From DASTHS01 sp035718085 (lineage in GTDB: Bacteria; Actinomycetota; Acidimicrobiia; Acidimicrobiales; Palsa-688), in the NCBI GenBank assembly GCA_035718085.1, contig DASTHS010000056.1, forward strand, positions 1 through 16,745: DNA of 16,745 nt, given 5' to 3'. The first letter of the stretch is position 1. Each line of letters starts with the position of its first letter. The notes beneath the pieces are model-generated. The model was given only the letters and a program-made list of their open reading frames with translations. It was not told the DNA's origin and did no database searches. This document shows, in pieces, positions 1 to 5,718 of the stretch. Made by a program: the position numbers and the translations under genes.

Positions 1-66
1 GTCGCGTCCGTGGCCGAGAAGGTCCTCGCAGGTCTCGACGCCGAGGACGCCGGCGGCGACCCTTGA
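1..66 (+). CDS. C-terminal tail of an unknown protein (5' end outside window)
   Basis: The first frame is open from the window edge and gives 21 residues (VASVAEKVLAGLDAEDAGGDP) before a TGA at 64-66. About 86% of codon third positions are G or C, as in neighbouring genes, and no competing frame here looks coding. The tail is hydrophilic and low in complexity, so no family can be assigned. The hairpin at 269-303 lies about 200 nt downstream and could end this transcript. It could instead be a chance open frame at the edge, because only 63 coding bases are visible. Confidence 0.5.
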   Translation, partial: VASVAEKVLAGLDAEDAGGDP

Positions 67-268
67 TGGTCCTGTCGAGCCGGGAGAGGGCGCTGGGGGG
101 CGGCCCCGGTTCCCCGGAGCTGACGGACCTGATGCTGTCTCTCCGCCGCTTCCAAGGACACCGGCTGCGGCCAGGTGCGGCACCAGAACACGCCCCGCGG
201 CGGCCGCATCGAGGGGGAAGCTGTCGCAGCGGCGGTCGGGAGATCGCGATGAGCCCCCGCCAGCACAG

Positions 269-303
269 AAGCCCTGGCCAGCCGCTTGCGGTGGCCAGGG
301 CTT
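269..303. terminator. Strong hairpin between convergent genes, probable bidirectional terminator
   Basis: A perfect 12-bp inverted repeat (AAGCCCTGGCCA at 269-280, TGGCCAGGGCTT at 292-303) encloses an inner CCGC-TT-GCGG stem (282-291), with only G281 unpaired. This gives about 16 base pairs. It sits between the plus-strand gene ending at 66 and the minus-strand SDR ending at 353, where a shared terminator is expected. The plus-strand continuation CGTTGCTTCC is only weakly T-rich, so it is not a textbook U-tract terminator. Nothing else could be recognised in the rest of 67-352. Confidence 0.65.
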
Positions 304-352
304 CGTTGCTTCCCCGGGTCGTGTCGAGCGTACGTCGGGCGCCTCCGATCGC

Positions 353-1123
353 CTACCGGGGGAAGTCCGGCTCCATCCGGGGCACGACCACCAGGTTCTG
401 GCCGTAGCAGGTCACCGGCCGCCTGAGGCAGTGCAGGATCTCCGCGGCGATGTCCGAGGCCGGCATCATGCGGTCCTTCGGGATGCCCCACCGCTCCATC
501 ATCGGTGTGTCCATCGCCGCCGGCATCAGGCCCTGGATGCGGCACGGCCATCCGAACTCCAGGATCTCCCGCTGGAAGCACTCGGTCACCTTGGCCAGCG
601 CCGCCTTCGACCCGTTGTAGGCCGCTGCGCCGCTACCGACGGTGATGGCCGAGAGGGAGATGACGTTGACGATCTCGGCCGTGCGCCCCCCGTCGGCGAC
701 CGGCGGCCGGCGGCTGACCCGCTTGATGAACTCACTCATCATGAACGTCGGGCCGGTGCAGTTGACCGCCATCACCCGCTCGTAGTCGGACAACCCGATG
801 TCATTGGCGTAGCCCGGCAGGTCGATGCCGGCCACGTTGACCAGGATGTCGAAGGCGTCTCCGTGATCGGCGAAGGCCTGCTCCATCACCGCTCGCCGAG
901 ACGCGTCGTCGGTGACGTCGCAGTGCGCTGCCTCGGCCGAACCGCCCTCTGCCCTGATCTCCTCTGTCGTGCGGACGGCGCCGGGGTCGTCGATGTCGGC
1001 CGCCACGACATGGCCTCCGCAGGCGCCGATGGCACGTGCGGTGGCCCGGCCCAAGCCGCTGGCGGCCCCGGTGACGAGGGCGACCCTGCCGTCGAGCCAG
1101 GTGTCATGGGTGCTCACGGACAT
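353..1123 (-). CDS. Short-chain dehydrogenase/reductase (SDR), NAD(P)-dependent
   Basis: This is a 256-aa classical SDR, of normal length for the family. It shows the Rossmann cofactor motif TGAASGLG (residues 18-25), an acidic residue at the end of strand beta-2 (D43, in AADIDD) that favours NAD over NADP, the NVAG motif (96-99), N121, and the catalytic S156, Y169 and K173 (YNGSK). The family oxidises alcohols or reduces ketones, and the substrate cannot be read from sequence. The C-terminal part (PAAMDTPMM, then ILHCLRRPVTCYGQNLVVVP) resembles SDRs of catabolic clusters. The ATG at 1123 is supported by GGGGAG seven bases upstream. It is divergent from the small CPGC protein at 1259, with 135 bp between them, and convergent with the left-edge gene. 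The SDR assignment is sure and the substrate unknown. Confidence 0.93.
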   Translation of the reverse strand: MSVSTHDTWLDGRVALVTGAASGLGRATARAIGACGGHVVAADIDDPGAVRTTEEIRAEGGSAEAAHCDVTDDASRRAVMEQAFADHGDAFDILVNVAGIDLPGYANDIGLSDYERVMAVNCTGPTFMMSEFIKRVSRRPPVADGGRTAEIVNVISLSAITVGSGAAAYNGSKAALAKVTECFQREILEFGWPCRIQGLMPAAMDTPMMERWGIPKDRMMPASDIAAEILHCLRRPVTCYGQNLVVVPRMEPDFPR

Positions 1124-1258
1124 CTAGCGGCTCCCCGACGCAGAGCAGGGACCGGCGGCCTGGCAGGAACTGGTGTCTCGCATGGTCGGGTCGCTACCCG
1201 CGCAGGCCCGGGCGCGCCCGCGAATTGGTTGCCGCCCAGGATGCGGGGGACCATTGGT

Positions 1259-1495
1259 GTGGTGCCCGAGCTCAGCGACGACTGGCCCGACGGCGTGGAG
1301 GTGCGCCACGTGCACCCCTTCCGGGCGATCAAGACCTACCTGTGCCCGGGCTGCGAGCAGGAGATCCCGGCCGGCATCGGTCACGTCGTCGTCGTGCCGG
1401 TCGGCGCCGCCGACCTGCGCCGGCACTGGCACCGGTCCTGCTGGGAGCGGCGGCGCACCCGCCGCCCCACTGCCCGCCGCCGGCGCTTCTACTGA
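1259..1495 (+). CDS. Small conserved actinobacterial CPGC/HWH protein, probable zinc binder
   Basis: This 78-aa protein starts at GTG 1259, with GGGGGA (1245-1250) eight bases upstream. In-frame ATG 1241 and GTG 1262 are alternatives, but ATG 1241 would contain that ribosome site. It reads VRHVHPFRAIKTYLCPGC then EQEIPAGIGHVVVVP and RRHWHRSCWERR, and ends in an arginine-rich tail. C29, C32, H56/H58 and C61 look like a metal site. I recognise the pattern (charged start, CPGC, GHVVxxP, RRHWHxxCW) as a small protein widespread in actinobacteria, usually annotated as hypothetical. Its function is not known to me. The basic tail could contact nucleic acid, which is inference. It is hidden in the 3' end of a much longer open frame that is antisense to the SDR. 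Confidence 0.72.
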   Translation: MVPELSDDWPDGVEVRHVHPFRAIKTYLCPGCEQEIPAGIGHVVVVPVGAADLRRHWHRSCWERRRTRRPTARRRRFY

Positions 1496-1535
1496 GCGCG
1501 CAGCGCCGCCCGGCCGACCTGACCGGGCTGGCGCC

Positions 1536-1601
1536 GTGCCCCGGCAGGCCGAGATCATCGGCCAGCTCCCCAAGACGGTCTCCGGCAAGACCCTGCGCCG
1601 C
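1536..1601 (+). pseudogene. Fossil of an acyl-CoA synthetase C-terminus (A10 motif)
   Basis: The frame reads PRQAEIIGQLPKTVSGKTLR, which closely matches the last segment of AMP-forming acyl-CoA synthetases (consensus of the type P..IEFVDELPKT.SGKI.R). It includes the adenylation lysine of the SGK motif (codon 1587-1589). Neither side continues the family: upstream there is no hinge or A8 motif, and downstream the frame runs into unrelated sequence antisense to the ThDP enzyme. It therefore looks like the stub of a deleted ligase gene. The match is about 22 residues, recognised by eye, so coincidence is not excluded. The intact ligases in this window (5715-7298, and 15525 onward) show what the complete protein would look like. 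Confidence 0.5.
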
Positions 1602-1612
1602 GTGCATGGCCA

Positions 1613-1632
1613 GGGGCGGGGACGGCCGCCCC
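1613..1632. terminator. GC-only hairpin downstream of the ThDP enzyme gene
   Basis: GGGGCGG (1613-1619) and CCGCCCC (1626-1632) form a 7-bp stem with a 6-nt loop, 34 nt beyond the stop codon of the minus-strand gene ending at 1667. It lies in a convergent gap (1496-1666). There is no T-tract on either strand, and such GC-rich DNA often forms short stems by chance. Confidence 0.3.
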
Positions 1633-1666
1633 CCGGCACCGAAGGAGAGCTGCGAGGGAGGCGGGT

Positions 1667-3211
1667 TCAGCGCAGCGTGGCCTCGATCAACGCAGGACCG
1701 GGGGTGGCGAAGCTCCGGCCGAGGGCGGCCGCCAGCTCTTCGCCTGTCGCCACCCGCCGGGCGGGCACCCCGAAGGCGGAGGCCAGCGCGCACCAGTCGG
1801 GCGTCGGGTCGGTGAGGTGCATGAGCGAGGCCGCCGTCGGACCACCGGGGCCGACGGTGCGCCGCTGCTCGACCTCGAGGATGCGGTACGCGGCGTTGGC
1901 ACAGACGACGACGGTGACGTCGGCGCCGGCGCGGGCCATCGTCCAGAGGGCCTGGGGGCTGTAGAGGCCGGAGCCGTCGGCCTGGAGGGCGACCACGCGG
2001 CGGCCCGGCGCGCCGACGGCGGCGCCGAGGGCCATGGGCATGCCGTCGCCGATCGCCCCGCCGGTGAGGCGCAGCGTCTCGTGCGGGGCGGCCCCGGCCT
2101 CGGCGTCGGGCCAGCTGCCCGCGGAGGTGAGCGCTTCCTCGACGACCACGGCCCCCTCCGGGAGCGCACCGGCCACCACGGCGGCCAGCACCGCCGGGTC
2201 GAGCGCGCCGGTCGTGGGGCCGCCCTCGGGCGCCCGCGGCGCAGCGGCCGCACCGCCGCCCAGCGTCTCGGCCAGCGCTTGGAGCGCCGGGCCGGCCGGC
2301 CACCCGGCTGGCGCGGCGACGAGGTGGCGGGCCGACTCGGGCGCCAGCATCGACCGCCCGACGCTGCGGTAACCGAAGAAGGCCACCGGCGGTCGCGTGC
2401 CGGCGGTGACGAGCAGGTCGTGCCCGGCCAACGCCTCGATGGCCCGGTCGGCGAAGTACGGCACGACGGCGGGGGCGGGGATGCCCCTGCCCCGCTCGAG
2501 CACGCTGCAGAAGGTGTCGGCCCACACCGTCGCGCCGGTGGCACCGGCGATGCGCACCGCGGCCTCGAGCTCGGCTCTCCGCACGACGCCGCCGAGGAGG
2601 AGGGCAGGCGAGCGGGCGGCACGCATGGCGGCGGCGATGTCGTCGGTGCTGTCGGCATCCGCGGCGACCGCGGGCGGACGCCGCCCGACCGGCGCTGCCT
2701 GCTCGGCGCCCTCGCCCCACGCGGCGTCCTGGGGCACCACCACCGTGGCCACGCCGGGTGGGGGGCCGACGGCGTCGGCCACGGCGGCGGCCATGGTGGC
2801 GGCGGCGTCGCTGGCCGCCCCGACGCGGCGCACCGAGGTCGACACCGTCGCGGCGAGGGCGTCGATGTCGGTCGTGAGGGGCGCATCGGCCGGCAGGTGC
2901 CAGCTGGCGTGGTCGCCGACGACCACCACGGCGGGCGACCCGGCCCGCCGGGCGTTGTGCAGGTTGGCCAGGGCGTTCCCCAAGCCCGGCCCGAGGTGCA
3001 CCAGCACCATGGCCGGCCGGCCGCTGACGCGTGCGTACCCGTCGGCCGCACCGGCGGCCACGGTCTCGTGGAGCACCAGGTGGGCGGCCATGCCCACGGT
3101 GTCGAGTGCGGCGACCAGCTCCATCTCGGTGGTGCCCGGGTTGGCGAAGCACAGCTCGACGCCTGCGTCGACAGCCGCCCGCACCAGGGCGTCGGCCCCT
3201 CGCTCGTTCAC
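1667..3211 (-). CDS. ThDP-dependent enzyme, acetolactate synthase large subunit-like (IlvX type)
   Basis: This 514-aa protein has the three-domain layout of thiamine-diphosphate decarboxylase-type enzymes. An N-terminal pyrimidine-binding domain (1-165) carries the cofactor-activating glutamate E49 (HETVAAGAADGYAR). A short central domain covers about 185-320. The C-terminal pyrophosphate domain (335-514) has GGAIGDGMPMALGAA (384-398), ADGS (411-414) and N439. The usual GDGS is ADGS, a variant I associate with the IlvX/benzoylformate-decarboxylase-like subgroup annotated as 'acetolactate synthase large subunit'. It is shorter than true IlvB (about 570 aa or more), and no small-subunit gene is nearby, so valine/isoleucine synthesis is unlikely. 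A 2-oxoacid decarboxylase or carboligase in aromatic or side-chain catabolism is plausible but unproven. The start is GTG with AGGAGG (3218-3223) six bases upstream. It is divergent from the SRPBCC gene (147-bp gap). Confidence 0.88.
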   Translation of the reverse strand: MNERGADALVRAAVDAGVELCFANPGTTEMELVAALDTVGMAAHLVLHETVAAGAADGYARVSGRPAMVLVHLGPGLGNALANLHNARRAGSPAVVVVGDHASWHLPADAPLTTDIDALAATVSTSVRRVGAASDAAATMAAAVADAVGPPPGVATVVVPQDAAWGEGAEQAAPVGRRPPAVAADADSTDDIAAAMRAARSPALLLGGVVRRAELEAAVRIAGATGATVWADTFCSVLERGRGIPAPAVVPYFADRAIEALAGHDLLVTAGTRPPVAFFGYRSVGRSMLAPESARHLVAAPAGWPAGPALQALAETLGGGAAAAPRAPEGGPTTGALDPAVLAAVVAGALPEGAVVVEEALTSAGSWPDAEAGAAPHETLRLTGGAIGDGMPMALGAAVGAPGRRVVALQADGSGLYSPQALWTMARAGADVTVVVCANAAYRILEVEQRRTVGPGGPTAASLMHLTDPTPDWCALASAFGVPARRVATGEELAAALGRSFATPGPALIEATLR

Positions 3212-3358
3212 CGTTCGCCTCCTGCTGCCCCCACGCAGGCCACGTTACCGACGCCGCGCACCGCCCGCGGGCGGGGACGGGCGGGCGATGGCACGTCCGC
3301 GGCCGCCAGATCATCGACCGGCGCCCGGACTGCGCCCGAACGAGAGCAGAATCGGGAG

Positions 3359-3838
3359 GTGAGCGACCTGACCTTCTCAGACTCCGTCTTCGTGGCCGCC
3401 TCGCCCGACGACCTCTACTCCATGGTGTCCGACGTGACCCGGATGGGCGAGTGGAGCCCCATCTGCACCGGCTGCTGGTGGGACGAGGGCGGCGGGCCGA
3501 CCGCCGGAGCGTGGTTCACCGGCCGCAACGAGGTGCCGGGGCGCACGTGGGAGACCCGTTCCCAGGTCGTCGTCGCCGACCCCGGACGGGAGTTCAGCTT
3601 CGTCGTCGGCGGCCGGTTCGTGAGCTGGAGCTACCGCATGGCGCCCGTCGACGGTGGCACCGACCTCACCGAGTCGTGGGAGTTCCTGCCCGAGGGCATC
3701 GCCCTGTTCCACGAGCGCTACGGCGACGACGCCCCGGCGCAGATCGACGAGCGCGCTGCGGCGGCCCGCCGTGGCATCCCCGCCACCCTCGCGGCCATCA
3801 AAGCGGCCGCCGAGGGCGGTGGCCGACCCGGCGCGTAG
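3359..3838 (+). CDS. SRPBCC family protein (polyketide cyclase/dehydrase-like)
   Basis: This 159-aa protein has the SRPBCC (START/Bet v1-like) fold pattern: an opening strand with VFVAASPDDLYSMVSDVTRM (10-29), EWSP (31-34), the DPGREFSF strand (74-81), WSYRM (90-94), TDLTESWEF (101-109) and a long C-terminal helix with ERAAAARRGIPATLAAIK (131-148). Such proteins hold hydrophobic ligands in a deep cavity. Ligand and reaction are unknown. The start is GTG 3359, because the conserved fold begins at residue 5 and no later start would keep it. GGGAG directly abuts the GTG, too close for a normal ribosome site. A CAGAAT hexamer (3347-3352) 6 nt upstream could be a -10 box of a leaderless transcript, which is inference. 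It is divergent from the ThDP enzyme gene and convergent with the VOC gene 41 bp away. Confidence 0.87.
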   Translation: MSDLTFSDSVFVAASPDDLYSMVSDVTRMGEWSPICTGCWWDEGGGPTAGAWFTGRNEVPGRTWETRSQVVVADPGREFSFVVGGRFVSWSYRMAPVDGGTDLTESWEFLPEGIALFHERYGDDAPAQIDERAAAARRGIPATLAAIKAAAEGGGRPGA

Positions 3839-3879
3839 CCGACTGCGCCCGGTGACGAGGCCGTGCGCCCCGGCAGGGT

Positions 3880-4296
3880 TCAGCCCTTTGTTGCATACAC
3901 CTCGAGGGCGATGTTGTCCGGGTCGCGGAACTCGAGGATGAGGGCGGCGCCGAGGTCCTTGACGCCGCTGTGGGCCACGCCCAGCTCGTCGAGCGTCGAC
4001 ACGGCGGCGTCGAGCACGTCCGGGCCGGCCACCGAGAAGCTGAGGTGATCGAGGCCGACGCGGTCCTCGTCGAAGCGGTCGGTGGCCACCGGCCGGAGGC
4101 CGAGGAGCCCGTCGCCGAGGTGGTAGATCACCCCGCCGTAGACGAACGCCAGCTGCTCACGGGTGGCGTCGTCCGCGTCATCGGGGACCACGAAGGCGAC
4201 GGGCAGGCCGAACACGGCGTCGTAGAACGCACGCGACCTGGCGATGTCGGTCACGGTGAGGCGGACGTGGTGGATCGATGTGATCGGGATCGGCAT
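3880..4296 (-). CDS. VOC (glyoxalase/bleomycin-resistance/dioxygenase) family protein
   Basis: This 138-aa single-domain protein has two beta-alpha-beta-beta-beta halves. The first starts ITSIHHVRLTVTDIARSRAF (5-24, candidate metal ligand H10). The second starts with LDHLSFSV (82-89, H84) and ends FRDPDNIALEV (123-133, E132). H10, H84 and E132 occupy positions that bind a divalent metal in VOC enzymes, so it may be catalytic and not only a binding protein. Family members include glyoxalases, extradiol dioxygenases and epimerases, and the single-domain length rules out a two-domain extradiol enzyme. It is the last gene of the minus-strand series headed by boxC, 55 bp after the DUF1348 gene, and may share that transcript. 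The ribosome site upstream of ATG 4296 is weak. The substrate is unknown. Confidence 0.88.
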   Translation of the reverse strand: MPIPITSIHHVRLTVTDIARSRAFYDAVFGLPVAFVVPDDADDATREQLAFVYGGVIYHLGDGLLGLRPVATDRFDEDRVGLDHLSFSVAGPDVLDAAVSTLDELGVAHSGVKDLGAALILEFRDPDNIALEVYATKG

Positions 4297-4351
4297 GCCC
4301 GATAGTGGCCCGCGCCGTCCAGCTATGCGACCGCGACCCGCCCCGACGCCG

Positions 4352-4819
4352 TCACTCGAGGGGGATGTCGTGCCCGGCGCCGCGCTCGCCTTCCGGGCGC
4401 GGCCCGAACCAGCGGCGGTCGGCCTCGCCGATGGCGACGTCGTTGATGCTCGCCTCCCGGCGGCGCATGAGGCCGTGGTCGTCGAACTCCCACAACTCGT
4501 TGCCGTACGACCTGAACCACTGCCCGGAGTGGTCGTGCCACTCGTACTGGAATCGCACGGCGATGCGGTCGTCGGTGAAGCCCCACAGCGACTTGCGCAG
4601 CACGTAGTCGAGCTCGCGCTCCCACTTGGCGGTCAGGAAGGTGACGATCTCGTCGCGCCCGGTGATGAACTGATCGCGGTTGCGCCACCGCGAGTCGGCG
4701 GTGTAGGCGAGGCTGACGCGGTGGGGGTCACGGGTGTTCCAGGCGTCCTCGGCCGCCTGCACCTTCGTCCTGGCGGCGTCGAGGTCGAACGGCGGCAGGG
4801 GCGGGCGGGTCTCGGTCAC
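4352..4819 (-). CDS. DUF1348 family, NTF2/SnoaL-like protein
   Basis: The 155-aa protein matches the highly conserved DUF1348 (nuclear transport factor 2-like) pattern along its whole length: RPPLPPFDLDAAR (5-17), VQAAEDAWNTRDP, YTADSRWRNRDQFITGR, KWERELDYVLRKSLW, RIAVRFQYEWHDHSGQWFRS, YGNELWEFDDHGLMRRREAS and INDVAIGEADRRWF. The NTF2 fold forms a cone with a small-molecule pocket. No biochemical function is established for this family to my knowledge. The start is GTG 4819, because the family's RPPLPPF segment begins at residue 5. A 77-bp gap with a weak hairpin separates it from the alpha/beta hydrolase upstream, so it may be a separate unit or the tail of the box operon. Confidence 0.9.
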   Translation of the reverse strand: MTETRPPLPPFDLDAARTKVQAAEDAWNTRDPHRVSLAYTADSRWRNRDQFITGRDEIVTFLTAKWERELDYVLRKSLWGFTDDRIAVRFQYEWHDHSGQWFRSYGNELWEFDDHGLMRRREASINDVAIGEADRRWFGPRPEGERGAGHDIPLE

Positions 4820-4865
4820 GCACCCAGGTTCGACCCTCCGGGCCGCCGTGCGCCAGCGGGGCTGG

Positions 4866-4891
4866 CCGGGTCACCGCGGAGCGCGGCCCGG
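4866..4891 (-). terminator. Bulged GC hairpin after the alpha/beta hydrolase gene
   Basis: CCGGG (4866-4870) pairs with CCCGG (4887-4891), and CCGCG (4874-4878) with CGCGG (4882-4886), giving ten base pairs with a 3-nt bulge and a GAG loop. It begins 5 nt after the hydrolase stop codon, in the 77-bp gap before the DUF1348 gene. There is no U-tract. It could attenuate the box transcript, or be a by-product of the high GC content. Confidence 0.3.
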
Positions 4892-4896
4892 TGCGC

Positions 4897-5718
4897 TCAG
4901 GGCAGGTCGGCGAGGAATCGGGTCACAGCGGCGCACACCTCGTCGCTGCGCGTGAGGTGCGGGGCGTGGCCGCCGCCGGGGAGCACCAGCGTCTGCGCCG
5001 GGCCGGCGACCCCCTCGGCGATGCGCCGCACCTGGTCCGTCGTCCCGTACTCGTCGTCGGCCGCCTGCACGACCAGCACCGGAGCGGTGATGGCCGGGAG
5101 GGAGCGCTCGATGTTCCAGTCCCGGAACTCCTCGGACAGCCAGATGTCGTTCCAGCCCCGGAACGTCGCCACCGGGTCGCGGTGGTGCCGGCCCATCCGT
5201 GCGCCGAGGTCGGTCGTCTCGAAACGGTGGCGTGCGGCCCGGATGCCCTCGAGCGACCGCTCCTCGACCAGCACGTGGGCGGCGATGGCGACCACCGCGG
5301 TCACCGGGTGGGCGGCGCCGGCGTGGATGAGCGCGATCGAGGCGCCGTCGCTGTGGCCCACGAGCACCGGTCGTTCGATCCCCAGCCCGCGCAGCACCGC
5401 AGGCAGCACGTGGATCGCCTCGTCGTGCATGTACCTCGGTGTGCGCGGCGCGGTGACGACGCTGGAGCTGCCGTAGCCGGGCCGGGAGTAGGCGACCGTG
5501 CGCCGGCCGGTGGCGGCGGCCACGTCCCAGGGGAACGATCGCCAGAGCCGGGCCGAGCCCAGCCCCTCGTGCAGCAGGACCAGGGGGGCGGCGCCGGCCA
5601 TGTCGGGCCGGGGGGCGGCGTCGAGGACCTCGATCGACGTGCCGGCCAGGTCGAGGGTGGACGCGGTGACGGTGACCGGGCCCGGGGTGGCGCTCGCCCG
5701 ATCGGGGCCGGCGCTCAC
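4897..5718 (-). CDS. Alpha/beta hydrolase coupled to the benzoate-CoA ligase gene
   Basis: This 273-aa alpha/beta-hydrolase fold protein has an oxyanion region LVLLHEGLGS (46-55), the nucleophile elbow GHSDGAS (121-127, S123), a candidate acid at D221 or D222 (QAADDEYG) and a catalytic histidine at H251 (PGGGHAPH). The RPGYGSS segment (79-85) is also typical. It could hydrolyse a lactone, ester or thioester. By context it may act on an off-pathway or ring-opened CoA intermediate of benzoyl-CoA oxidation. A lactonase-like hydrolase has been noted in the Azoarcus evansii box cluster (from memory), but equivalence here is inference. GTG 5718 overlaps the ligase stop as GTGA (5715-5718), so translation is almost certainly coupled and the gene belongs to the box operon. 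Confidence 0.9.
   Translation of the reverse strand: MSAGPDRASATPGPVTVTASTLDLAGTSIEVLDAAPRPDMAGAAPLVLLHEGLGSARLWRSFPWDVAAATGRRTVAYSRPGYGSSSVVTAPRTPRYMHDEAIHVLPAVLRGLGIERPVLVGHSDGASIALIHAGAAHPVTAVVAIAAHVLVEERSLEGIRAARHRFETTDLGARMGRHHRDPVATFRGWNDIWLSEEFRDWNIERSLPAITAPVLVVQAADDEYGTTDQVRRIAEGVAGPAQTLVLPGGGHAPHLTRSDEVCAAVTRFLADLP

Noticed and set aside
3261..3274. 14-bp perfect palindrome CCGCCCGCGGGCGG between the ThDP and SRPBCC genes
   Set aside because: Made only of G and C in very GC-rich DNA, so it is expected by chance. There is no half-site similarity to other sites in the window.
1329..3314. 661-aa arginine-rich minus-strand open frame overlapping the ThDP enzyme gene
   Set aside because: Its composition (runs of R, G and A) is the usual shadow of a GC-rich gene in another frame. 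The overlapping 514-aa frame has clear family motifs.
1817..3358. Long plus-strand open frame upstream of, and in frame with, the SRPBCC gene
   Set aside because: It is antisense to the ThDP enzyme, low-complexity, and has no domain until residue 1 of the SRPBCC fold at 3359.
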